Assembly (NCBI GenBank): GCA_938015415.1 | Contig: CALLPK010000033.1 | Location: 1-64,000, forward strand | DNA: 64,000 nt | Direction: 5' to 3' | DNA from: an uncultured Saprospiraceae bacterium | Lineage (GTDB): Bacteria > Bacteroidota > Bacteroidia > Chitinophagales > Saprospiraceae | In this document: positions 1-6,683 of the stretch, in pieces | Layout: each line of letters starts with the position of its first letter | How positions within the stretch are numbered: position 1 is the first letter of the stretch | Program-made: the position numbers and the translations under genes | The notes under the pieces: generated by a model | What the model was told of the DNA's origin: nothing | The model's input: only the letters and a program-made list of their open reading frames with translations | Database searches by the model: none

Positions 1-34
1 ATATAGAACTTGGATAAGATTTTGAAGTAAGAAA

Positions 35-66
35 AAGCGAATTATAATTAATTCGCTTTTTTTTTG
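35..66 (+). terminator. Rho-independent terminator of an upstream gene
   Basis: A perfect AT-rich stem built on AAAAGCGAATTA and its complement TAATTCGCTTTT is followed directly by a run of T. It most likely ends the transcript of a gene lying left of the window. Confidence 0.7.
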
Positions 67-82
67 CCCTTTTTTAAATGAT

Positions 83-245
83 AAGTACATGGATAAATTA
101 AACTATAAGTTATGACTGGATCTTTTTCTGCTATTCTGCTTTGCAAAAATTCTCATTATGCTACGGCATAAATCAATTTTTTGCGCATTGACTAGCAAAA
201 AAATCTCCTTAGTCAGAACTTACATATAATTTTATCCAAGTACTT
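83..245. repeat. Long imperfect palindrome upstream of pyrH
   Basis: The left arm (83-161) reads as an imperfect inverted copy of the right arm (166-245), meeting at a 4-nt centre TACG. The outer ends AAGTACATGGATAAA and AAGTACTTGGATAAA (right arm read on the minus strand) match almost exactly, and matching continues with small gaps to the centre. No reading frame is evident. It could be a MITE-like or REP-like dispersed element, or a structured segment ahead of pyrH. Its copy number cannot be judged from one window. Confidence 0.75.
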
Positions 246-269
246 GCTCTAAATTAAATCATATTTATA

Positions 270-980
270 ATGGCTAAGTACAAAAGAATTTTACTCAAAC
301 TAAGTGGAGAGTCTCTAATGGGTGATCAGCAATTTGGAATAGACTTTAAAATGTTGAAACATTACGCCTTGCAAGTTCAGCAGCTGGTAGAACAGAAAAT
401 TGAAGTAGCAATTGTGATTGGCGGTGGAAATATCTTTAGAGGTATGCAAGCGGAAAAATCCGGTATGGACCGCGTTCAGGGAGATTATATGGGGATGCTG
501 GCGACCGTGATGAACGGAATGGCACTGCAAAGTGCGCTCGAAGGAATCGGTGTTTTTACTCGACTAGTGACTGCCATAGAGATGCAGGCCATTGCGGAGC
601 CTTATATTCGTCGTAAAGCGGTCAGACACCTTGAAAAGGGTCGGGTAGTTATTTTTTCTGGCGGAACCGGAAGTCCGTATTTTACTACCGATTCGACCGC
701 TGCGTTACGCGCCAATGAGATTGATGCGGATGTTATTCTAAAGGGTACCAGAGTAGACGGTATTTATACGGCTGATCCGGAAAAGGACAATACCGCTACT
801 AAATTTGACAAATTATCCTTTGCAAAGGTGATTAGCTTGGGTCTGAGTGTTATGGATATGACCGCCTTTACACTTTGTCAGGAAAATAATTTACCAATCA
901 TTGTTTTTGACATTAACGATCCAAATAATTTAATGAAGATCATCCACGGCGAGCAGGTAGGAACTCTGGTCGAAGGATAA
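270..980 (+). CDS. pyrH: UMP kinase
   Basis: Phosphorylates UMP to UDP with ATP in cytoplasmic pyrimidine nucleotide synthesis. The 236-residue protein has the full amino-acid-kinase fold of bacterial UMP kinases: LLKLSGES at residues 8-15, the glycine loop IGGGNIFRG at 50-58, the [19 protein letters not shown] segment around 130-148, and a conserved [12 protein letters not shown] uridylate/ATP-site segment near 160. Length and ends are standard. The ATG start has no Shine-Dalgarno but an AT-rich leader, as is normal in Bacteroidota. Unlike many bacteria, frr does not follow; the next gene, comF, is convergent. A long palindrome and a terminator lie upstream, so it probably has its own promoter. 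Confidence 0.97.
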   Translation: MAKYKRILLKLSGESLMGDQQFGIDFKMLKHYALQVQQLVEQKIEVAIVIGGGNIFRGMQAEKSGMDRVQGDYMGMLATVMNGMALQSALEGIGVFTRLVTAIEMQAIAEPYIRRKAVRHLEKGRVVIFSGGTGSPYFTTDSTAALRANEIDADVILKGTRVDGIYTADPEKDNTATKFDKLSFAKVISLGLSVMDMTAFTLCQENNLPIIVFDINDPNNLMKIIHGEQVGTLVEG

Positions 981-1005
981 TTCTTCTATATAGAAAATAT
1001 TTATT

Positions 1006-1045
1006 TGCCCTTCTCTGATTTGGTTTAGAGAGGGGCATTATTTTA
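1006..1045. terminator. Terminator between pyrH and comF
   Basis: TGCCCTTCTCT pairs with AGAGAGGGGCA around a 10-nt loop (1006-1037), followed by TTATTTTATT. It sits in the short gap between two convergent genes and may serve both. Confidence 0.7.
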
Positions 1046-1747
1046 TTAATATTCTGTAAAAGCAATGGTTGCCATACTTACTCTGGCTCCTTCGCACGAG
1101 AGAATTTGATTTGCACAAGCTTCCATTGTCGCTCCGGTCGTCATGACATCATCTACCAGCAATACATGTTTTCCTTTTAGAACGTTTGGTTTATTTACAG
1201 CAAAAGCTGCCGCTACATTAGCAAATCTTTCCGCTTGTGATTTACGGGTTTGCGTCTCTGTCATTTCCAGTCGCTTCAGTGCGTAGGGTGCCCGGGGAAT
1301 TTGCATTTCATCGGCCAGTCCCTGGGCAAAAAGATCACTTTGATTATATCCCCTTTTTTGCTTTTTACGTGGATGCAAAGGTACGGGGACAATCAGATCT
1401 AATTGAGAAAAATAAGGAGATTGTTTGAGCATCCGTCCGTACATGTTTCCCAACTTAATCCCTACTTTTCTTTTTCCATCGTACTTAAGCTTATGAATTA
1501 ACTTTTGGGTTCTGCCACCTTTTGTAAAATAGTATAAAGCAGCCCCCGCATCGATGGGTATTCGTCCCCAGAATCTATTCGTGAAGGGATTCTCACGGTC
1601 TAAATGAAATTTTGTCTTTGGTAAATGATACTGACAGGGTAAGCAAATAACGCCTCCGTGTACCGGTGTATTGCGGTCACAAGCAACACAGAGATTAGGG
1701 TAGAATAATCCAATAAATTCTTTAACAAGAGGAAGGGTGGTAATCAT
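1046..1747 (-). CDS. comF: ComF family phosphoribosyltransferase-like protein
   Basis: Homolog of ComF/GntX, which in competent bacteria helps single-stranded DNA uptake and processing; its biochemical role in Bacteroidota is not settled. The 233-residue protein has an N-terminal zinc-ribbon pattern (C20, C23, C35, C38), the conserved KYDGKRKVGIKLG segment near 88, IVPVPLHPRKKQKRGYNQ in the middle, and a PRPP-binding motif VLLVDDVMTTGAT near residue 195, all typical of the family. The gene faces pyrH and is separated from the protease gene upstream by a terminator, so it is probably monocistronic. Confidence 0.92.
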   Translation of the reverse strand: MITTLPLVKEFIGLFYPNLCVACDRNTPVHGGVICLPCQYHLPKTKFHLDRENPFTNRFWGRIPIDAGAALYYFTKGGRTQKLIHKLKYDGKRKVGIKLGNMYGRMLKQSPYFSQLDLIVPVPLHPRKKQKRGYNQSDLFAQGLADEMQIPRAPYALKRLEMTETQTRKSQAERFANVAAAFAVNKPNVLKGKHVLLVDDVMTTGATMEACANQILSCEGARVSMATIAFTEY

Positions 1748-1810
1748 AGTAGATCAATTTTGTAAAGCAAAAAAGATAATTGGTACTAAAGATAGGAAAA
1801 GGTGGGAAAT

Positions 1811-1848
1811 AAAAAAACGCCTGTTCGAGCTTTCGCCGAACAGACGCA
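1811..1848 (-). terminator. Terminator downstream of the DegQ-like protease
   Basis: CGCCTGTTCG (1818-1827) pairs with CGAACAGACG (1837-1846) with one mismatch. Read on the minus strand, the stem is followed by a run of seven T. It lies beyond the 3' end of the protease gene and before comF. Confidence 0.75.
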
Positions 1849-2039
1849 TCAAAACAAAACGAAAAACCAACTTTAAACAAGTTTTTTATTACTATAATAC
1901 TAACTAAGCAGCCTTATATTTTGTTGTGATCCAATTGTTAATAAAATCCTAACAAAGGCATAATGTATATTTATAGCAATAGCATTTAATCCTTTAAAAA
2001 ACTGAAAATCAGCAAGTTAACTGGATAGCCATATTATTG

Positions 2040-3185
2040 TCATCTTTGCTGTGCCTTCAATTTAACTGGAATTTCTTTGACGGTCCCTTTCCGATTAACG
2101 GTAATATTCAAGACATCTCCAACCTGTGCAGAACCGACAATTTCTTGTAATTCTGGAACCGTTTTTATTGGACGATTATTTACTGCCGTAATAATATCCC
2201 GTGGTAAAATACCAGCGTAGGAGGCTGCACCACCATCCATCAACTGATCTACAAATACCCCTTGAGAAATATCAACCCCTAACTCGGTAGAAAGCTCCGC
2301 ATCCATTTCGTTGATACTGATACCAAGATAAGCTCGCTGGAAACTACCGAACTCAATAATATCATCTACGATCTTTTTCATTAAATTTGCCGGTATCGCG
2401 AAGGAGTAACCGGCGTAAGAACCCGTCTGGGTTGCGATCGCCGTATTAATTCCTAATAATTTCCCAGAATCATCTACCAGTGCACCACCACTGTTACCCG
2501 GGTTAACTGCCGCATCCGTTTGGATGAAGGACTCGATTCCACCTTTGCCTCTCAGAATGTCAATACTTCTTCCTTTTGCCGAAATAATTCCCGCCGTTAC
2601 GGTAGAAGTTAAATCAAAAGGATTTCCTACGGCCAGTACCCATTCCCCCACTTGTGCTTCATCCGAGTTGGCGTAATTCAGGGTTGGCATATTGGTCGCA
2701 TCAATCTTGATTACCGCCAGATCAGTTCCCGGATCAGTACCGATTACTTTAGCACTGTAAGTACGGTTATCATAAGTGGTTACCTCTAACTCGTCCGCAA
2801 AACTGACAACGTGATTATTGGTTACAATATATCCGTCAGGAGAAATAAACACCCCAGATCCTGCGCCCGACTGTGGACGGGGTGCTCCACCAAAGAAGTC
2901 TTCTCCAAAAAACCCTCCAAACGGATTTTGTTGTTGCTCATTTTGAGCTGATTTGGCACCCGCCGTAGCTTTTATGTGAACCACCACGGGCATCGCCTTT
3001 TGTGCTGCTTCCGTAAAATTACCGGGGAAGCTTACAGTTGATGGTTTTTGATTGATGAAGTTAACCCGTTGGGACAAATTTTCTGGTACTATTTCAGTAG
3101 TTGACTGGCTGGTGTATTTGATTCCACCAAATGCAATCAACCCTCCAATAATGCCAGCAAAAATAAATGAAAGAAAATTTTTCAT
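2040..3185 (-). CDS. Periplasmic trypsin-like serine protease, DegQ/HtrA family
   Basis: Quality-control protease that degrades misfolded envelope proteins. The 381-residue product begins with a signal anchor (about residues 4-22), then a trypsin-like domain with the complete triad: H125 in VTNNHVV, D155 in GTDLAVIK, S232 in GNSGGAL. One PDZ domain follows (about 275-378). DegP and DegQ of E. coli carry two PDZ domains, so the architecture is closer to DegS or to short HtrA forms. A glycine- and phenylalanine-rich flexible stretch (about 85-105) corresponds to the LA loop. It is transcribed alone, with a terminator after it. Two copies of a 10-bp direct repeat lie in its upstream region. I give no symbol because degP, degQ and degS cannot be separated here. 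Confidence 0.93.
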   Translation of the reverse strand: MKNFLSFIFAGIIGGLIAFGGIKYTSQSTTEIVPENLSQRVNFINQKPSTVSFPGNFTEAAQKAMPVVVHIKATAGAKSAQNEQQQNPFGGFFGEDFFGGAPRPQSGAGSGVFISPDGYIVTNNHVVSFADELEVTTYDNRTYSAKVIGTDPGTDLAVIKIDATNMPTLNYANSDEAQVGEWVLAVGNPFDLTSTVTAGIISAKGRSIDILRGKGGIESFIQTDAAVNPGNSGGALVDDSGKLLGINTAIATQTGSYAGYSFAIPANLMKKIVDDIIEFGSFQRAYLGISINEMDAELSTELGVDISQGVFVDQLMDGGAASYAGILPRDIITAVNNRPIKTVPELQEIVGSAQVGDVLNITVNRKGTVKEIPVKLKAQQR

Positions 3186-3254
3186 GCTCGTAGTGATTTA
3201 TGATTAGAATAAAATTTCGAAGAGCTGAGAGAACATTGGCTCCTTCGTTTCGTA

Positions 3255-3314
3255 TAACAGGATAACTTTCGGTTATTTATAATTGTTATGATAAACATAA
3301 TTTTTAACAGGATA
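3255..3314. repeat. Two direct copies of TAACAGGATA, 50 bp apart
   Basis: The 10-mer TAACAGGATA occurs at 3255-3264 and again at 3305-3314, between the divergent protease and HD-domain genes; TTAACAG follows once more at 3314-3320. The placement suits operator sites for a regulator, but no family can be assigned. Confidence 0.45.
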
Positions 3315-3370
3315 TTAACAGCCTGAAACTAAAAGGAATGGTTGGCCGGTAATATCCCGGCTAATTCCTG

Positions 3371-3378
3371 TATCTTTG
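3371..3378 (+). promoter_or_regulatory. Bacteroidota -7 element (TATCTTTG)
   Basis: An exact match to TAnnTTTG lies 33 bp upstream of the HD-protein start, giving a predicted transcription start near 3385. A TTG at 3342-3344 is 26 nt upstream, longer than usual, so only the -7 element is convincing. Confidence 0.5.
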
Positions 3379-3411
3379 TCATAGAACAATATTTTTTAGC
3401 ACTTTGGTGAA

Positions 3412-3993
3412 ATGGATAAAGTAATTCATGGAGCAAGCGCGTTGAGGCAGTATTTACAGCCTGAAACGCCACTCGAAAATTTTTTCTTAGAAGATCCTCC
3501 TTTCCTTAAAGGGCTGATGTGGGGTACCCCTCGCTTTGGTCATCCAGAAGGCAAAATTGTTTATCATATTCGCGAAGTACTGGATAACGTAGAAAAACTC
3601 ACCCTCAACGCCGAAGATCGAAATCGCCTCCGCATTATTACTTTTGTACACGACACTTTTAAATACGAAGAACATAAGGGAAGTCCACGAGACTGGAGCC
3701 GACATCATTCTATTTTAGCCAAAGAATATCTGGCACTGCATTGTGACGACCCTATCATCCTGGATATTGTGGAGTTGCATGATGAGGCTTATTATTGTTG
3801 GAGATTATCCCAAATTTATAGTCAACCCACTCAAAGTAACCTCCGGTTAAAAAAATTAGTTGAACGGATGGGTGAAAATATTCAACTTTATTATTTGTTT
3901 TTCAAATGTGATACCTGTACGGGTGATAAAAATCTAGCTTCCCTCTACTGGGCTGAGAAAAATCTGCCAGGTATTACTGTTACTCCTCTTTAA
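3412..3993 (+). CDS. HD-domain protein of unknown substrate
   Basis: A 193-residue cytoplasmic protein with the metal-binding signature of the HD phosphohydrolase superfamily: a histidine in KIVYHIREVLDNVE (about 57), the HD pair in ITFVHDTFKYEE (about 83), a histidine pair in WSRHHSILAKEYL, and the distal D/H in IVELHDEAYY. The GHPEG sequence before the first histidine recalls the HD domains of tRNA nucleotidyltransferases and nucleases. The C-terminus has four cysteines or nearby polar residues (FFKCDTCTGDKN) not required by the family. A metal-dependent phosphohydrolase is likely; the substrate cannot be read. It has its own promoter and is divergent from the protease gene. Confidence 0.75.
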   Translation: MDKVIHGASALRQYLQPETPLENFFLEDPPFLKGLMWGTPRFGHPEGKIVYHIREVLDNVEKLTLNAEDRNRLRIITFVHDTFKYEEHKGSPRDWSRHHSILAKEYLALHCDDPIILDIVELHDEAYYCWRLSQIYSQPTQSNLRLKKLVERMGENIQLYYLFFKCDTCTGDKNLASLYWAEKNLPGITVTPL

Positions 3994-4136
3994 AAAGACC
4001 TTTTTTTATTTTTTTCACTTTTTTTTTAAGAACGGGAACTAAACTTTTTCTTCCCGGGTTATTAGTTCGGACAGAAATGTCTAAAAGGCCAAAATCTTCA
4101 TATTTTGGTATTTAATAACCTTATACTATCTTTATC

Positions 4137-4727
4137 ATGTTAACCACAACCAACATCAATTTGGAGAAGGAAAAGCAAGCAAGGATTTTTGATCAGGAGT
4201 TTTATCCTCAAGCGGATGCATTACTCAGTTTTGCGTACGGTTTAACCCGTAACGAAGCGGATGCTAATGACCTGGTTCAAGAGACCTACTTAAAAGCCTT
4301 TCGCTTCATTGACAGCTACTTGGAAGGTACAAATGCCAAGGCGTGGTTATTCAGGATATTGAAAAATGCCTTTATTAATAACTATCGCAAAAAGAGCAAG
4401 CGGCCGACTCAGGTGGATTTTGAAGACCTGGTAAATATTCATCAGGAAGAAGACACCGCTTTAAACAGCTACGTCGATCTGCGAGAAGATATTTACGAAA
4501 GAATTATCGGTGACGAAGTAACCATCGCCATCAGTAACCTGTCCGTAGATTATCGAACTGTTCTATTGCTTTGCGATATAGAAGGTTTCACTTACGAAGA
4601 AATTTCTAAGATCATTGATATTCCAATTGGTACGGTTCGATCTCGATTATTCCGTGCCCGAAATTTGCTCAAAAAAGAATTAAGTGCTTACGCACAATCG
4701 CTCGGTTTCGAGGATAAGCGTAAGTAA
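4137..4727 (+). CDS. ECF-type RNA polymerase sigma factor
   Basis: A 196-residue group IV sigma factor. Region 2 spans about residues 22-90, with YGLTRNEADANDLVQETYLKA for core binding and -10 recognition and the AWLFRILKNAFINNYRK helix. Region 4 spans about 130-185, with the YRTVLLLCDIEGFTYEEIS and IPIGTVRSRLFRARNLLKK helices for -35 recognition. Region 3 is missing, as expected for ECF factors. A small gene with anti-sigma-like features follows 200 bp downstream on the same strand, with a 51-codon ORF and two hairpins between them. The signal that controls it cannot be read. Confidence 0.93.
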   Translation: MLTTTNINLEKEKQARIFDQEFYPQADALLSFAYGLTRNEADANDLVQETYLKAFRFIDSYLEGTNAKAWLFRILKNAFINNYRKKSKRPTQVDFEDLVNIHQEEDTALNSYVDLREDIYERIIGDEVTIAISNLSVDYRTVLLLCDIEGFTYEEISKIIDIPIGTVRSRLFRARNLLKKELSAYAQSLGFEDKRK

Positions 4728-4769
4728 TCAGATTCATTTATTGTTAATAATTTTCAGAATAACAAGAGC

Positions 4770-4925
4770 ATGATCAGTTCAACAAAAATTTCACAGACTT
4801 ATTGCCGGACCAGTACCCACTGGTCTGGCTCTGTGTGTTGGACAGATTGCTGTTCGGTGGTTAGGGGGACCGATTGTCTCCCCGAAGATTCCTGGTTATC
4901 TCTGAGTAATTTTAAAACTTTTTAA
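4770..4925 (+). CDS. Candidate 51-residue Cys/Ser/Trp-rich small ORF
   Basis: An uninterrupted ATG-to-TAA frame fills the gap between the sigma factor and the putative anti-sigma gene and ends two bases before the latter's ATG. The predicted peptide has five cysteines (one CC pair), three tryptophans and many serines, and begins MISSTK, resembling the start MISQKN of the next protein. I do not recognise it. The tight spacing suits translational coupling or a leader peptide, but Cys/Trp-rich short frames also arise by chance. Both hairpins of this region lie inside it. Confidence 0.3.
   Translation: MISSTKISQTYCRTSTHWSGSVCWTDCCSVVRGTDCLPEDSWLSLSNFKTF
4805..4882 (+). promoter_or_regulatory. 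Two hairpins in the sigma/anti-sigma intergenic RNA
   Basis: CCGGACCAGT (4805-4814) pairs completely, with one G-U, with ACTGGTCTGG (4819-4828) around a 4-nt loop. A second stem is formed by GGGGGAC (4864-4870) and GTCTCCC (4876-4882), again with one G-U. Neither is followed by a T run, so they are not plain terminators. They could stabilise, attenuate or mask expression of the downstream gene. Confidence 0.5.
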
Positions 4926-4927
4926 TT

Positions 4928-5161
4928 ATGATATCTCAAAAGAATCACCAGGAACTGGTCCGAAAAGTAAACATGTATCTCGACAACGAGCTAACGCCAG
5001 AAGCCGAGAGAGCCTTATTAAGAGAAATTCAAGGCAACCCCGCCTATATGCAAATCCTGAGTAAAGAAAAATCTTTTAGAGAGTTTATCAAAAGTCGTGT
5101 TCAACGCAAAAAAGTTTCTCCTGCCCTGATCCAATCGATCAAAGACAAAATTAACATTTAG
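4928..5161 (+). CDS. Small putative anti-sigma-factor-like protein
   Basis: A 77-residue, highly charged, helical protein. Its core (YLDNELTPEAERALLREIQG) resembles the helical segment of anti-sigma N-terminal domains, where a short helix is followed by a D-N-E-L turn and a long helix. It lacks the H-x3-C-x2-C zinc site and any transmembrane segment, so it would be a soluble, non-zinc variant. The main support is position: same strand, directly after an ECF sigma gene. An alternative is a small regulatory or adaptor protein unrelated to sigma control. Confidence 0.5.
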   Translation: MISQKNHQELVRKVNMYLDNELTPEAERALLREIQGNPAYMQILSKEKSFREFIKSRVQRKKVSPALIQSIKDKINI

Positions 5162-5249
5162 CAAATATTTTCTTTTGGAAGTTGTTATTCAACTCCACGG
5201 TGTTATTCGGATTCACAGATACTTCTGCGAAATAATGGCTTATTTTTGG

Positions 5250-5257
5250 TATTTTTG
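5250..5257 (+). promoter_or_regulatory. Possible -7 element upstream of prfA (TATTTTTG)
   Basis: This matches TAnnTTTG 115 bp before the prfA ATG, but no TTG is found at the usual distance upstream. It is a weak candidate in an AT-rich gap. Confidence 0.3.
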
Positions 5258-5372
5258 CCAATCATATGAGTAAACGTAGTTTATATCTTCACCGTATTTA
5301 TCCTTTCCTGTTTTGGTAGCTTCTTCTCCCAAACAAACACATCTTTATTTTTAATTTTCACCTAAACATCTT

Positions 5373-6446
5373 ATGGATTATTTAAATAAACTGGAGGCGA
5401 TCCGAGATCGCTACTATTACTTAGAGGAACAACTTTCTGATCCCGCTACTATGCAGGATATGAATAAATTTAAAAAAATAAGTAAGGAGTACAAAGGCCT
5501 GGAAATACTCATGGAGGTTCATGCAGAATATAAAGAGCTGATGGGAAACGTGAATACGGCCAAAGAACTATTAGAAGTCAGTAAGGACGAGGAAATGAAA
5601 GAAATGGCAAAGATGGAACTGGACGAACTCTTGCCATTGGTGGATCCTTTAGAGGAAAAAATAAAAGTCCTCCTTATTCCCAAAGATCCGGAAGACGAAA
5701 AAGATGTAATATTTGAAATCCGTTCCGGAGCGGGTGGTGACGAAGCCAGTATTTTTGCGGGTGATTTATATAAAATGTACTCCAAATATTTTGATAGTCA
5801 AAAATGGAAAACGGAAATTGTCACGGTCAACGAAGGTACCGTAGGTGGCTATAATAAAATCGTTTTGGAGATCAGTGGTGAAGATGTTTTTGGTCGCCTG
5901 AAATTCGAATCTGGTGCCCACCGGGTCCAACGAATTCCTCAAACGGAATCTCAGGGCCGGGTTCATACTTCTGCCGCCACGGTGGTAGTAATGCCTAAAT
6001 TTGAGATGGAAGAAATTAACATCAACAAGGCAGACCTGAAAGTTGACACTTTCCGTGCGAGTGGTGCGGGTGGACAACACGTCAACAAAACGGAATCCGG
6101 CGTTCGATTTACCCACTTACCAACGGGTCTCGTAGCGGAAAGTACCGATAGTCGTTCTCAAAATAAAAACAGAGACATTGCTATCCAGCGACTCTACCAA
6201 AAGATTCACGATTCAAAAAAACAAGCGCACGATGATACGGTCGCTAAAGAAAGAAAATCACTGGTAGGCTCCGGAGATCGCGCCGACAAAATCAGAACGT
6301 ATAATTATCCACAAAACCGGGTGACCGATCACCGGATTGGTCTTTCTCTCAATAAACTGGACCGGGTAATTGCGGGAGATATTGAGGAGATCATTCAGGC
6401 GCTACAAATGGCGGAGAATGCGCGGAAATTGCAGGGAGAGGAGTAA
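5373..6446 (+). CDS. prfA: Peptide chain release factor 1
   Basis: Recognises UAA and UAG at the ribosomal A site and triggers peptide release. The 357-residue length is standard. The catalytic GGQ motif is at residues 233-235 inside SGAGGQHVNKTESGVR. The stop-codon-reading P-x-T tripeptide is PQT at 189-191, in RIPQTESQGRVHTSAATV, which identifies RF1 rather than RF2 (SPF). The N-terminal helical domain 1 occupies about 1-100. The glutamine of GGQ is normally methylated by PrmC, whose gene is not adjacent. It stands alone between the sigma locus and the molybdenum-hydroxylase block. Confidence 0.97.
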   Translation: MDYLNKLEAIRDRYYYLEEQLSDPATMQDMNKFKKISKEYKGLEILMEVHAEYKELMGNVNTAKELLEVSKDEEMKEMAKMELDELLPLVDPLEEKIKVLLIPKDPEDEKDVIFEIRSGAGGDEASIFAGDLYKMYSKYFDSQKWKTEIVTVNEGTVGGYNKIVLEISGEDVFGRLKFESGAHRVQRIPQTESQGRVHTSAATVVVMPKFEMEEININKADLKVDTFRASGAGGQHVNKTESGVRFTHLPTGLVAESTDSRSQNKNRDIAIQRLYQKIHDSKKQAHDDTVAKERKSLVGSGDRADKIRTYNYPQNRVTDHRIGLSLNKLDRVIAGDIEEIIQALQMAENARKLQGEE

Positions 6447-6683
6447 GGCTGAATGGTAGCTTTTGACATTCATTCTGTGTATCTTTTTTCAGTCATCAAT
6501 GCTTTATAATATGTTTCTTTCTCTTTTCGATTTCATATCCGATAGAAGTATACTGGAAAAAATCATATTGCGGTTTTAGTAACGGAAGAGTTGTCAATAA
6601 ACGAGATAATCTGCTATTTCTTTTTTGAATAATTATTGGCAGTTTCTACTCGTCTGCGGACAAGTTTTCTAAATAAAAATATC

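Noticed and set aside
4127-4134. TATCTTTA just before the ECF sigma start as a -7 element
   Set aside because: The last base departs from TAnnTTTG, and it lies only 3 bp before the ATG.
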